Below are positions 48,729 to 61,364 of a DNA stretch of 64,000 nt, one piece after another. Both the position numbers and the translations under genes were made by a program. Location of the stretch: positions 10,479,501-10,543,500 of the forward strand of contig CM062213.1 in NCBI GenBank assembly GCA_031216445.1. Reading direction: 5' to 3'. Each line of letters begins with the position of its first letter. Positions within the stretch are counted from its first letter, which is position 1. The notes under the pieces are model-generated. The model did not search any database. It had not been told where the DNA came from and saw nothing but the letters and a program-made list of their open reading frames with translations. This DNA is from Lateolabrax maculatus. Lineage: Eukaryota > Chordata > Actinopteri > Acropomatiformes > Lateolabracidae.

Positions 48729-51700
48729 AGGAACAGCTGCAATATTGGGATCAGTATGGTATCATGCATGCAGTCACACTTTGATAAAACAGGGCATGTA
48801 CTTTTTTCAGCCAATATGAAGTTTCAGTTACATTAGGCAGCTGTTCCCAAGAGACATCAATTTGAGACTCTTCTCAATCTACTGATGATTACTGGACAGC
48901 ACAGTGTTGAGGCTATAATCATTTTCTCCTACTTAGAGCTCATCTGGCCTTTATCCTGAGTGGTATGACCTTATGCAAGCTGTAATTCATTTATGGTATC
49001 ACTTAGTATGTCTTTAAATACCACAAGTCTTCCATAAACCAGTCTGCACTTAGAAATGTGATATGACTAAGGACAAGCAAATGAGCCTGCTTGCCCTCAA
49101 TGGGATAGATATACCCTACTTCTACAAAGTATCTGATTGAAACTAGCATTAAATGCAAACTGATTGACTGATTTACTTATCAACTCCCTATTAGATTGAC
49201 ATATAACCTCAGCTTTCTGATCAGGCTATGGGCTGGAAAAGAACAAATGTATAAACACCTAAAGTTACAGTATATATACACTCAAAACACACCATCATCA
49301 GACAGGGCCAAGATGTTCCGTTCCAGCTTTTTCAGTCTTTATACAACACAAAGTAGTTCATCTATGAAACTGTCTAAATACAACTTTGACCACGCAAATA
49401 CAACATTGCCTTTTTGTAACCAGAGAAGAAATAGTTCAGAAAATACTTCGGTTTGCATTTTTAAAGACCAAAATCAAATCCCTGTTTAAACCTTCAGTCC
49501 TTTCATAGTTTAATACCATCGACAAAGTCCCAGCAGGGTGTTCCTTTCTTCTCACGGTGAACTACATTGCTCTCTAAGACAGAACAATCCCTTCATGTTT
49601 TCTTTTCATTCCTGCAGGGGTAAACCAATACTGCTGCAGGATAAGAATATATTTCACATGGACACAGAGCTTTAATCAAATTAAATAGTAAGTCAGTGAG
49701 TCTCCGTGGCTATGTCTCATCCAATAGTGAAGAAAAGAAGAGGCAGGAGTAGGAGCCATTAACATTTCGTATCCACTAACCTGAGATTGATAGAGAAAAG
49801 AAAATGACGATTGATAGCTTCTTTTCTGCAGGTTAAAAGTAATGTACAGATTGGAATCAGCCACGATTTTAATCAGTTTTACCTACTATAGTAGTACTAT
49901 AGTTGTGAATGAGGGCTGTGACCTTTGACCCCCTTTACACTAAAAGGAGTCTTGTATCCAAATTTTGTCTAGATATGATTAAGCCTGATTACATTTACAC
50001 CTGGTATTAATATGTGTCTTCCATGTCCACAATGAGATCCGATTGAGATCCGATGGCTCTGACCAGCTTAAACAACCACACGTCAAATCCTCTTCTCGTT
50101 TGCGCAGGTCCAAAACAACAACACCAACCCACATAGTTGTTGTATGTGGATTGAAAAATGCATTAGCATTTACACTTTTGTTCAATGTGGTCACAATGCA
50201 TCCCTGACAACCTCCAGAGGTGGTTTGGCCCGATCGAATCACAATCCGTCTTCAAACTACACCTGTAATTTCATGTAGTCAAGCACTATCCTTTACTCTT
50301 AATGCTAAGTGTATAGAGGGTATAAGTAAGACAGCACCCCCACTTTTCTTGTCAATCGATATATTCTGTAATCAACCCAAGAGGCAATGTCGTTTACATC
50401 ACAACATCTTTTCAGTCTCCAATATTCAGCAGTGTAGACGCATGCATGTGCATGGCCACACACGTGCACATGATTTCACCCTCATAAATGTACACAAATA
50501 CAATCTGAAACACACAAATGCATGCGTTAATCAAACACCAGATCGAAAGCTCAGCACGCCAAACGCCGGCGGAGGCTGGACCAGTCTGTTCAAACTGTCC
50601 TTTCATTCTGGGATGGGGTAGGAGAGAGGCAGCCCAGAGAGAGGAGTCAGTCAATTATAACAGCAGAGGCCATGCGGGCCAGACATGAGCTCTCGTCAGC
50701 TCTGGCTCCACTCCAGCCCAGCAGCCACAGTCTCACCTGCTGCCCAAGAGCCCTAGAGGTGACTCACGGTTGAGGAGTGAATGAGTGAGGACTTTTCCTG
50801 CTGAAGGTGACTCCAGAAGCCGCGCTGCTGTCTACTGGATGTTTTAAGGACACCTTGCCTAGCTGAATAGATAAATGCATTTGCTGAATGTCATTGTGTG
50901 CATGCATACTGTCTTTATGAGAAATATGGTTTACTATGTGCATGTTAGAAAAGTCAATAGTTGCGTGTTTTGCCTTAAATCAGACCAATCAGACAGAAGT
51001 AATAAATGAATGTTTAAAGCAGCATTTCCCCTGCAGATATAGATACATCAGATATAGATGTATATCTATATATCTGTATATGATGGATATTGGGATTCAA
51101 AGGCTGCTTTGCCCCTTTTCCTGGAAAGGGGGCATCCCACCCAAAGCCCGGCTATGTCCCTCAGACCAGGCAAGATCACCCAACATAAAGACCAGATGGC
51201 ACCTGTAGCCCCTGCTGTGACGTGGTGTGAGCCAGCTGTGGATGCTTGGCCAGCGTGACTTAGAAATATGACAGGCAGAAAAAAAATTCTAACTGCGTGC
51301 TGCATTTGCAGGAGCCTATCTTTTTTTTTTTTTTACCACCTCTGTCACTGGATGCCTCACACGTGCATTACTGAGACACTGTCCTCCCCAGTCCCGGGTG
51401 CCATGCATGCAGTCAAAGCAGAAATGTGTCCGGTCTGGAGGGGTGTTTGAGCTAAAGGCATGAAGTGAAACGAAGCAGTGGTTCACCGAGCGGAGTCCAG
51501 GAATCCACAGGGTCGTGGACCCCCCCCCCCTCTCCAGCGCCCTCCAGGTTCAAGCTACTGGCCTCGATCGTGCTGGTGCCAGGCGAGACACTGGGGTGGC
51601 TGTTTTAAAATAATCAGAGGTCTCACTCTCAACAGTTATCCTCTCGGACGCAGAGTAAACATCTATCCGCTCCCGCACCAAAGCTTTCCTGCAGATCCTC

Positions 51701-52212
51701 GGATAAGCCCCGAGGAAGAGAGCGCTTACACACGGGGATCGAGAGCAGCACGTTTCTAATGTCACCGAAACAACCGAGCGGAGCCCCAAAACCTGCGTCG
51801 ACCTGACTTTTACTTTGCCCTGAAACGCCGCACGCAGGTTGATGCCGCGCACGCACGCACGCACGGCTGGATCACGCATATTTTGGGGGGTCCCCGTGTC
51901 TGCGCGGGGGCTGCACGTCAGCGCCGGAGGGAAGTAAAGGTAAATGTACCCGGGGGTCTCACCGCGGTCTCCTCCTCCAGCTCCAGATGCGTCCGCGCGC
52001 GGATCCTGCCTCTGCCTCTGTCCCGTCTGCGTCCGTCCGCCTTTCCCCTTTCCCGAGCCGCGCTGGTGTGTCATGCGTTTCCCGGCGAGCCGTCCCCGTA
52101 ATCTCTCCTCTCCCGAGAAAGTGGGACGTGAAGAGTCGCCCGGGTTCCGCCTACCGCGCGCACGGCGACTCCGATCAGAAATTATTCTCGCGCGTGCGCT
52201 GCGGAGCCCGCG

Positions 52213-52271
52213 ACCCCCCCCCCCCCACTCACCACCACCCACCCACAACCCAACAACCCCCCCCCCCCCCC
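52213..52271. repeat. poly-C tracts in the CpG island
   Basis: C runs at about 52214-52226 and 52257-52271, separated by CACC/CCAA-rich sequence. Potential i-motif or G-quadruplex, and assembly-error prone. Confidence 0.9.
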
Positions 52272-52419
52272 TATTTGGCACGCGCCTTTGTAATCGTTTG
52301 GGAAGGATGGCGGCGCTACATTGAGACGGATGTACCCGCTTGCCTCCGACGTGTCGTGGCCGGACCGTCATGCGTCACGCGTCCGTGTCGTCGTGAGACA
52401 GTGAATGGCCGCGGGGAGA

Positions 52420-52452
<33 letters not shown>
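52420..52452. repeat. (CA)n microsatellite in the CpG island
   Basis: About 16 CA units. A second array (52509-52536) lies only 57 bases away. Confidence 0.95.
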
Positions 52453-52455
<3 letters not shown>

Positions 52456-52505
52456 CACGCATTTATTTATGCATCGGTTCTTTTTTTTCCACTACTTCCA
52501 AAGAT

Positions 52506-52508
<3 letters not shown>

Positions 52509-52539
<31 letters not shown>

Positions 52540-52559
52540 TCTTTCGGGGGGGGGGGGGG
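52509..52559. repeat. (CA)n followed by poly-G
   Basis: CA units at 52509-52536, then GGATCTTTC and a G run at 52546-52559. Confidence 0.93.
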
Positions 52560-53777
52560 TATCGATCCGGTCTCGGGGTCTGCTCATGGTGTGAGTATCT
52601 GCCTGAGCCATGTGCCGCCCGGTGCCCGCCGCCGCTTACGCACACGGGAGACGCGCGCTCCGTTTCTAGGTCAGCAGCGGCAGCGCGTTCTGATGTCACG
52701 CCGCTCCGGGGATCGTCTCTTTTTTTTTCCTCTCTCCTAGCTCATGTTCACCGAGGAAGACACACACCTGCAGGCAAAACCAATGAGACCAGGTTCCCTC
52801 ATCCTGTAAACCTCAATCTGTATTTGCAGGGGGGGTTCGTGCGTGTATTTTCTGATCTTAAAAATCAGGAGCTGGAGCACTGCACATTTTTATTTTTTCT
52901 CCCACAGTTGCCAGGCTGTCCTCCCGACCAGCAACCACAATTCCCCTTTGAAGCCGTCACCGTAAACCTGACCTTGTGGAAAGCGGGGGACATTTAACCT
53001 CCGGGACGTATAAGATCAGCATCTGCTCAGATTGACGCAGTGGGGAATGGCAACCCATAGAGGGAAGGGCCAGAGATGCTGAGAAAGTGGCTGGTGCAGC
53101 CCAGAGGTCAGCGGAGGGGCTCAGCAGATGTATGCTACAGTTCAAAGACAGAATCTCAAGTGCAGGGAGGCCATGCGCTCTATAATCTCTGGTTTTCCTT
53201 CCAAAGCACTGTGCTCTGGTTGTTCCTACTCTCATTTTCACAAAATAACACGTTGGTGTGTTAATTTAGGCGCTGTCAACTAATGAGGAGGAGAGGGGTG
53301 AAGGCAGAGGACATCTGGCGACTGGTTCTGGAGGCGCAGCACTTTCACTCGGCCGCATGAACTCCCCCTGTTCTTTCCTCTTTTGGCGGTGCGTACGAGG
53401 CTCACCTTGCCTCACCTATCTGTCAGCTTAAAAGGTGGTACATGTACTCCAGAGGGCCTTCTGACTGCCAAGAAGCAGTGCACGGCAAGGTGTAACCATA
53501 GAAACGGGTGGGGGAGAAAAGGCCTGCAACATAAGTTAGATGACCACGGAGCAGAGATGCTTGAAGACTAAGGAGGTGTAGCAGCAATGAATGTATTGTG
53601 AATGTTAGTAATCCCAAAACCTTACAGATTGAGTCATTACATGGTTAATTATGAGGCAGGTCATTCAAGGAACCACACTGAAATGGGTGACACATTGTAC
53701 AAAATACCATTTCCAGGTAGCTACACATGGTTGTTGTGATGTCATTCACACACATAAACACATAAAACAAAAAAAAA

Positions 53778-53990
53778 ACATGATGGGAATGTCATTAGTT
53801 TTGTGGCTATTAGTCCTAAACCAAAATATCAGGCAAACTGATGGCAAATGGCACTAGATGAAAGGTCGGGGCATTCATCCTGTGGGGACCCTGAATGTCT
53901 GCTCAAAATTTCATGGTAAGTCATTCAATAGTATATTGAGTTATTTCAGTCTGGATCACAGTAGTGGACTAACTAACTGACCAAGTGATA
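53778..53990 (+). repeat. percomorph dispersed repeat, plus-oriented copy
   Basis: GATGGGAATGTCATTAGTTT, GCACTAGATGAAAGGTC, TGTGGGGACCCTGAATGTCT, AAATTTCATGGTAAGTCATT and TATTTCAGTCTGGATCACAG follow the order of a very abundant percomorph repeat as I remember it. No TIRs are seen. Confidence 0.6.
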
Positions 53991-56017
53991 AACAGGAAGA
54001 TCATTTAGTAAAGTAAAGTAAGAAAATGTACATTATATAGAGACTTTGTTCCATGATAAATTCGATGCCACTTTCACATTACATATTTATATTGCCTCTA
54101 GTTTTTACATAAATGTATCACTGTAGACTTTTTGACATCAGTCTTTTTGTCACAAAAAGTCATGATTTGTTTATCCAAAGCAGTTTAATTTTGTCTTGCT
54201 CTCACCAAAAGAATGCGGTGTGCATTCATAGGAAAAGTGTTAATTTATCTTTGTTCAAACTGAAATTCACACACTATTGAACATAATGTAATACATCAAC
54301 AAAGCAGCACAGCGCTCTGAACAGCTTTGAATGGATTTCTGAAAACAATGGGAGTCTGTGACTTCTGGGAGGTCAGGCAAACCTGCATAACAATGTAAGA
54401 GCTTATAACTTTGATAACTGTGGTAAGTGGATTTAGACTTTTCAAAGGCAAGTCTAGAAAAAATCAAATAAAACTAGCCTTTTATTTTTTTAACTGTAAA
54501 AAATATCGTGTCCTTTTCCAAAGGCTGTTATACTCCTGCACCCTAACAAAAAACGTCGGTCTAATCTTCACTTGATTGCCTTGAGATAAAATTTAAAACT
54601 CTCTTATGGAGCTTGATTTGTGTCCTCCTGTCCATCCTCCACAGCCTAACAGCTCCTGCCATGTACATAATTAGGAGAACCAGGAAGAAAAGATCTTGTC
54701 ACAGACCACTAAACCCATTCAGTTTATTTTGCTGAGCCCTGCTGGAAGATACCGCAATCAAACTCAATTAAGGTCATTCTCCTAGTGCGTTGATCATTGA
54801 GGGAAGAGATGCCAGTCACTGTGGGATTATCCAAAGCAACACGGCCCACTCATGGATGAGCAAGAAATAGCCATGCTGTGGAAATGATGCGGTTATGCAA
54901 TTACCTGAGAGTTGGTTTCAGTGAGATGGAGCTTTATGTAGGACTATAGACAGTAAAGGTTTATTAATGCCTTGTGAATTGAGTGTGGCGGTGACTCATA
55001 TTCATCCTGTGTGAACATCAGCTAACACTGACGACGCTTGACATGGTGCCTTGGGGTTACAGGCATGAGTCAGTTCGTAGGTGTTAAAGAAAATGACATG
55101 CCTGCTCAGATGATCAGGTCTGTTTACATGAATAAATTAGTAAATAAGAAGAAGGACAAGAATATGTTCCATGTCAAACATGTCAACCGTCATTTAATTG
55201 GATTTTGTAAATGTTCCATATCAGCATTGGTTTTACTTCATGAATAGATATTTCTTTGGTGTTTGTGGCCCAGGAAATTTACTTTCTTCTCCCCACTGAT
55301 AGCAACAACAAAAATAAATAAATTGCAGTGCAGATTTAGGTGTAGAGGAATGTATATATTGTATATAGTTGTATATAGGTCTACTTACTAGCTTTTTGAG
55401 AGCTTTCAACTGTATAACATGGTGTTCAAAAATGGATGGAGTTTGCTTAGTTGTGTTGGAGATGGATCTGTTGATATGGAAATTCAGTTGTTATTCAGTT
55501 ATTGTTATTTAACTTTTAGGACTTCTTGTCTGTGTGGTCTTTAAATTGACCTTAGAAATAGTAGATTGACAATCCCAACTATATCACATTGTATCAATCA
55601 GCAGATAGAGTTTGTTTAGTTGTCCTGGAGATGGATCATTTGACATGCAAGCTGTTTTAGTTTCACCACTTAAGAAAACATAGTTTAATTTCATATGACC
55701 GAGGAGGATTTAATTCGAACTTCAACTGCAACAGGCAATAGCACACATCAGTTTAAAATAAAGCGCACATTGTCAGCAACTGAAAATGTTACATAATGAC
55801 ACAGTAAGCTGGAGTAATCAGGGAGTTTCTGAAGTATTTATCAAGAGGAGACATCTGTCATACTAGGGGAATGCTGTTTGTTATTCTCTCCGGACTTCAA
55901 TCATCTGAGAAAGTTTTTACAGAAGAAGTTCACAAAGTCTCCCCTCTCCTACACACATAAACACATACTTAGGCCACCTGCCCATCCTTTTCTTTGCCAT
56001 CAAAGAGCTTACACTGT

Positions 56018-56020
<3 letters not shown>

Positions 56021-56053
<33 letters not shown>
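56021..56053. repeat. (CA)n microsatellite
   Basis: About 16 CA units. Confidence 0.96.
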
Positions 56054-56056
<3 letters not shown>

Positions 56057-56489
56057 TGCTCTGCAGGGGGGAGAGAAGTCCTGAGCATTATTCCTCTCTG
56101 CGGGAGGAATTCCCTGAAGGAGCAGCCTGGCCGATCCAGAGGGAGGGAGCTGAAACTTCGGGGCCCAAAGAGGGAAGAAGGTTTGGGTGTAACAGAGTAT
56201 AGGAAGCAAAGATGAAGACAAACACATTCTAAGATAAAAAAATACCTCTCTGGTGTAGTTGGCTTGCAATGTAAATACTTTCCATCCTTTACACATGGAC
56301 AAAAACTTTTACATTTCAGAATTGTAGAAATTCTTTCAGGTGTCAACAACATTTCTCTGCTGTTGTTTTGTGTTTACCATCAAGTTCAGTAAAAAAAAAG
56401 AAACAGCTGGAAATGTGAATGTAATGTTGACCTTGCTCCATTCAATGGTAAATTTAAAATATCATTGATCGGAGCAGGTCCTACACAGG

Positions 56490-56822
56490 ATGAATTGTAA
56501 TAATGTTGGCGATTTTCATCTAGTGCCATCTTCAGGTCAAATTTATTTGTCATTGTTATTTGTTGATTTGTCCAATTCTTTTTCATGACCAAATACCTGC
56601 AAAACTAATGATGGTTCCATCAGCCTCAGCTGTACTTTGTATTTAGTGTTAATTAGAAAATGGTAGCAGGGTAACATGCTAAACTGAGATGGTGAACACG
56701 ATGAACATTATACTGTGCCTGCTAAACATCAGCATGTTGGCAGGTAGGTTTTAGCATTCAACTCAAAGCACAGCTGTTTAAGTACAGCCTCAAAGAGCAG
56801 ATAGCAAGGCTGCAGACTCTTT
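56490..56822 (-). repeat. percomorph dispersed repeat, minus-oriented copy
   Basis: Read on the plus strand: TTCATCTAGTGCCATCTTCA, TGACCAAATACCTGCAAAAC, CCATCAGCCTCAGCTGTACT, TAAACATCAGCATGTTGGCA and CTGTTTAAGTACAGCCTCAA. This is the reverse orientation and the adjoining part of the family seen at 53778-53990. Confidence 0.6.
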
Positions 56823-59363
56823 GTCTTGTTTAACTTCTCTACATCAAAATATCTGTAATTGTTGTGTGTTTCTGATAACTTACACCAATTACAGTTAACT
56901 TTTTGTGCAATCAGATTATAATCACTCCAGAATATGTTGAATTGCACTCAATGAACGGCTCCACTAAAATGACTATTAAGGGGATTCTCCAGGTCCGTCA
57001 GCTTCTCCTAAACCTCATCAAATGTTTACCGACCCCTCGTCAAATTTCATCCCTTTGGCAGCTGCTTGGTATAGCCTTGGGGAACTACTGTAAACACTCC
57101 AAACCTGTGGCCTGTGCTACAGAAATTAACTCTGTGTGAACTTTAAGTGGCCTCACAATTGTATTGATTGTACAAACTGTTGTTAGGAGCAATCTGCACA
57201 TGTCATGATATGTACCAAAATTTAACGTGTGAACACAAATGGAAATATGCAATTTAAGTTTGATCATCAAAACGACACTTATATTAAGAGAATACATAAT
57301 TAGTGAAAACATATTTTCCAAGTTTGAATTGTGAGAATATGACGAAATACTGGTGCATTCTTAAAACAGGCTAAATTACCATTGTAAAAAACAAAACATA
57401 AGCTACTATTAGATACACCCTATGTTGGTAACATTGAGACTCAAATTTAAAATCTCCAAACAGATGTTATCAGCAGGTTGTCTTAAGGGCCCCATGGGAG
57501 AAATATCCAAAGCATTTTTTAAATAATAAGTAAATAAGAAAGCAGAAATACCTCACTTTAAGATTCAATAACACATCTAAACTTCATAAGATCCTCAGTT
57601 ATTGAATTCAGTTTTTTCTTCTGTTTGGACAGCTGGCCAGAGTTTTAAATGACTTGCCTGCATGAGACAAGTGTATTACCAGTGTGGGTTCTTCTACTTG
57701 TCATGCATTTGTTCTGAGTATAGTCTTAGATGTATTTCCTTTTAGATCCCTGAGGAAAGGAACACAAACATTTCAGATGTAGACAAACACGACATTGTAC
57801 AGTATGTCCTCTGGATCAGTGCGGCTTCACCACAATCCACCTGACACCATACAAAGCTTCCCTGTTTAAACTGACAACACTGACTCAATTCACAGCAACT
57901 GTTAAAGTTTTTCAGTGGAATATGAATTACTCTCTGAAAACAATACACCTCAGTCATGCCAACAACACAAAAGTGTAGAGTCTGGTGAAGTCTCCTTATT
58001 ATAGGCTGAGCAGGAACAGCAGGTCACAACACAGATTCAGCACTAAATCACTTCAACAAATTAATAGAAATTGGCTTGGATTACATCCCGGGCCATGTAC
58101 TGTAGTAGATTTGTATTCAGGGAAAAAAACAAGAGACACACATCTAACAAAATGCTAAATGCTAACAAAAAATCTATCAGATGATGTGAAATTATCGTGA
58201 CATTGCACAATGGATGCCATAATAGATCATCATGTTCATGCTGAAATGTGTCATGCCCAAATAGTCACATGCAATATTTTCCTTTTAAATTTCTGCAATT
58301 TGTCTCATGATGTTGGTAAGTTCTTGTTTTATGTTTCCATTTTCCATGGCAAAAGTTGAATTATGTTCAGTGAGGACATTACTGGTAAAAATAATCCAAC
58401 ACTCTTTCTTAACTGCATTACAAGTTGTATTCTGATGGACATTTGAATCAGTATTGAACTTAAAGAAACAGGCTGTTTCTGGGACAAAAAGAGGGTGCAT
58501 TTGCTGAAACCCTATTCATATCACATTCTCCATACATTTGGGACATGCTGTACATATGCCAACCTCATCCTCTCACAGTTTTATTCAGCAAAGGGTGGCC
58601 ACCAACTGTGTTATGCAAAACGGCTTAGTCAACTGACACAGATTCTGGTAAGCTGAGCCAGTGCCATGCGAAAACTGAGTAGGCAGTCACAAGTGTCCCT
58701 GTGAGACAGTGAGCACAGTTCTTTTGGTGCTGTGGCATTAATCAACGGGGATATCAAAGCTGTCATTCTGCTACTACAGGGTTAGTTAATCTAAACTGTT
58801 TGGCTGTCACTCAAGAGGAGACCTGGGGAAGATCTGGCATCCTTCCTTTCCATGCCACCTGTTATGATGCATGAAATCCTGACTGTGGTGATAGGCGGTG
58901 GATTTCTTCAGGAAAAAACAAATGGAATGATTCAAATTAACCTCTGGCTGCACCATTGTGACTGATTGTGACACCAGTGATGGTAATCCCTCCCTCTCCA
59001 CCCCACCCTGTTCCTAGCAGCAGTAAGGACATCATCATGTCACTGTGGGACAGGCAGTATGAGGGAGGCGGCTGGTGGAATCAGCAACACAGACATAAAA
59101 CTACAATCACAGCAAGATGGATAAAGACAAGCATAAAATGTGCTCAAATGATCAGCATATATATAAACAAACATTTCACATCATTAATGTACTATAAAAA
59201 AGTGAGCGTTTCGATAATATTTTGAATTTACAAAACTACATTTTCATAAGCTAGAGGATCATTTTGGATTTATGGATGGATTTACATTATGGATTTCTTG
59301 TTACATTTTTGTCATTTTATCACGTTGAACAGTGACAGGTTGAAGAAACCACTACAACTGACA

Positions 59364-59377
59364 CTGCCCCCTAGTGA
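59364..59377 (-). promoter_or_regulatory. CTCF-like core motif, minus orientation
   Basis: The minus strand reads TCACTAGGGGGCAG, which differs from CCASYAGRKGGCRS only at the first base. It lies about 2 kb beyond the rbm5 3' end and points back toward the plus-oriented motif at 44576. Confidence 0.5.
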
Positions 59378-59479
59378 TAAGAATGAGTGGATTTTTGCAT
59401 TTGCAAAACAACAACCACAGGGACACCTACATGACATATGTAAAAAACTGATTATATATTAGCTCTAAAATAACAATTC

Positions 59480-60400
59480 AAACCAATGAGCTTTATTGGC
59501 ATGAAAGTTTCAAGAACAGTGTTTCCAAAGCATCAAAATACAGTGTGTCCAAATAGTTGGACAGTACACAATAACAGTAATACTGAACATTAATACAATG
59601 TGCATATGTTGTTTTCTTTTGGGTGCTGTGATTTTTTTTGTGTCTTACTTTTTTGTTTTCCGCTTTGTGGTCACTGAGCCTGCACTTGGTTAGGATCGGT
59701 CTCTGCTTTCTATCTCTGACAGTAGAAAGATATTCTGCCAATTAATAATATATAACATTCTAATCGACTTTGACTTTTTTGTTTCTTCTTTCAATGTTCC
59801 AAATAGGTTTCTTTACATTACATTATAATTTGGTTTACTCTAATGTGTGTCTGAGAGGGGTCCATTAGTCTCAGCACCAACTGACATAGGGGACTCTTTT
59901 TTGGGTTTGGAGGGCTTTCGAATGGTGTCTAGGGGGCAGGATTTAATGTGAGTAAAAATTTGAGTGCACTCTTTTCAGTGTTAATTATAAGTAACTATCT
60001 ACATAGTTCTCCTCCACATGCATTTGTTGGTGATTTTCTGTGTACATGTAAATATGTATCTGCAGAACCCGGGTAAAGATTCTCTTGGATGTTTGTCCCA
60101 ACAGGTATAGCTCTGTGGACACTATACTTCACTACCATACTGCGCAATGGGCTACACGACACTATCAAATATTTTAAAACAGATTTTAATTGGATTATAT
60201 AATGTTTTTTATATAAGAGCTGTTTGAGCTTTTTCTTTTAGCACATTCACTGTCGTGTTGAAAATCCCTGATTCTGTTATGGTTATACCAAGGTAGGTAT
60301 AACTCATACTATGTTCAATGATATGATTATTTATGGTAAATTAGTAAATAATCTTTCACTGAAACACTGGATTTTTACATTTGAATGTCAGTCCAGATTG
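59480..60400 (-). mobile_element. 5'-truncated, decayed LINE (non-LTR retrotransposon), reverse-transcriptase C-terminal part and 3' tail
   Basis: Minus-strand translation from about 60400 gives HIIEHSMSYTYLGITITESG, then LYNPIKICFKIFDSVV, PIAQYGSEV, DKHPRE, FCRYIF and, further on, a frame with YLSTVRDRKQRPILTKCRLSDH. These blocks match the order of the thumb and C-terminal region of a common fish LINE reverse transcriptase. Several in-frame stops and frame changes show it is dead. The catalytic YxDD region would lie further 5' and is missing. The 3' end CATGCCAATAAAGCTCATTG (near 59482) is a typical LINE tail. The clade is not determined. Confidence 0.75.
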
Positions 60401-61364
60401 TGACAGTGAAAGAGAAAGGCACCACCATTTACTTTATATACTTCCCTGGAATTAAGGACAAAAAAATCTCTCTGGATATTAGGAATACACAGCCATATAT
60501 ACACATATACAAAGAATTAGGAATACACAGCCATTAAGGCTATGATTACTTGCCTATCTTCACTACTGCACTGTATCTTTGTGGCTTCACACACCAATCT
60601 ATTCTCAAGCTCCCTCTCTGTTGTCACAGGAAATAGCAGAGAGTTGGAATGACCCGAAAACACACATAGCAAAAATATTCTGTGGGGCATCTTCAAAAAC
60701 ACTGGCATTCCCACTGAAGCGAGAGCTGGTGAAACATGCCAGCCATTGAGCCTCAGGAAAAAGGATATGAAGGCAGCCAAAGAGGGTCTGGCAGGAATAA
60801 TGAATGACATGCAGTATCTACTGTTGGCTGGGAGATGGAGATTCAGCATAAACAGGAGACCAAGATTTTTCTCCATGTATGCTGATTGATAATGATTGGT
60901 CCCTTGTGACAAGCCAGATCAGGACTGTCACATAAATCAGGGAAGAGAGATATCAAGCCTGTGATATCAGCCACATGGACATGAAAAACAGCAGAGCAGA
61001 ATATAAACACCTTACTTTAATCTGTAATTGCTTTACCCTGATAAATCTTTCCAACTGAATTATATTTGGCGTATTGTTTTAACGACTTGAATTTTTAATA
61101 ACCTAATTTCATTCATGTAGATTTACCATGGCAAACTACTGCTTCTTACAAAAGTAAAAGCCTCAATCCTATTTCACCTTCTGCATGGCACTGAATTATT
61201 CAATGACCTGTTAGTACACTAACAGTATTGGTATCCAGTTAGAATACCAGTATGTAACTTTGCAATACTGTATACTGTATTTTTAACATCTTCCGTTATG
61301 TTCTTCTTCTCATAACAAGATATTTCTTATAAAGGGAGAAAACATTTTGCAGACAAGTATTGTT

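Larger units (their letters stand above)
39036..51479. other. non-coding interval upstream of slc38a3 (probable 5' intron)
   Basis: No exon of a known protein could be recognised on either strand. Because the slc38a3 5' UTR exon starts at an acceptor (39036), some or all of this is probably a first intron. It contains the promoter-like cluster at 41.7 kb, CA and CT microsatellites, a CTCF-like motif at 44576, a SINE (47621-47836), a hAT-like relic (about 47870-48728), and otherwise unremarkable AT-rich DNA. Confidence 0.55.
51480..52730. promoter_or_regulatory. CpG island, probable promoter (candidate slc38a3 first exon; possibly bidirectional)
   Basis: There is dense CG from about 51640 to 52400 and again to 52700, against an AT-rich background. 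On the minus strand, GGAGACCGCG then GTGAGA at 51963/51962 is a good donor that could join to the slc38a3 acceptor at 39036, an intron of about 12.9 kb. On the plus strand, AAGGATGGCGGC (52303-52314) is a YY1/start-site element and AAAG then GTAAAT near 51939 could be a donor. Either or both strands may be transcribed. Long ORFs here (to 336 codons) are the expected by-product of stop-poor GC-rich DNA. Confidence 0.55.
52731..61360. other. intergenic interval between the CpG island and rbm5
   Basis: No protein-coding exon was recognised on either strand. It contains two oppositely oriented copies of one repeat (53778-53990 and 56490-56822), a CA microsatellite (56021-56053), a CTCF-like site (59364-59377) and a truncated LINE (59480-60400). 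A possible plus-strand acceptor (TTTTTTCTCCCACAG just before 52908) has no supported exon. In human the matching interval contains SEMA3F and GNAT1. Confidence 0.6.

Noticed and set aside
51550..52371. 273-codon minus-strand ORF in the CpG island
   Set aside because: Low-complexity Gly/Arg-rich translation in stop-poor GC-rich DNA, with no recognisable domain and no splice support.
51987..52997. 336-codon plus-strand ORF
   Set aside because: It reads through two CA microsatellites (Thr-His runs) and poly-C/poly-G. Its length is explained by composition, not coding.
60517..60912. 131-codon minus-strand ORF near rbm5
   Set aside because: Just 5' of the LINE relic but without any reverse-transcriptase motif that I can recognise. 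May be LINE or other repeat flank.
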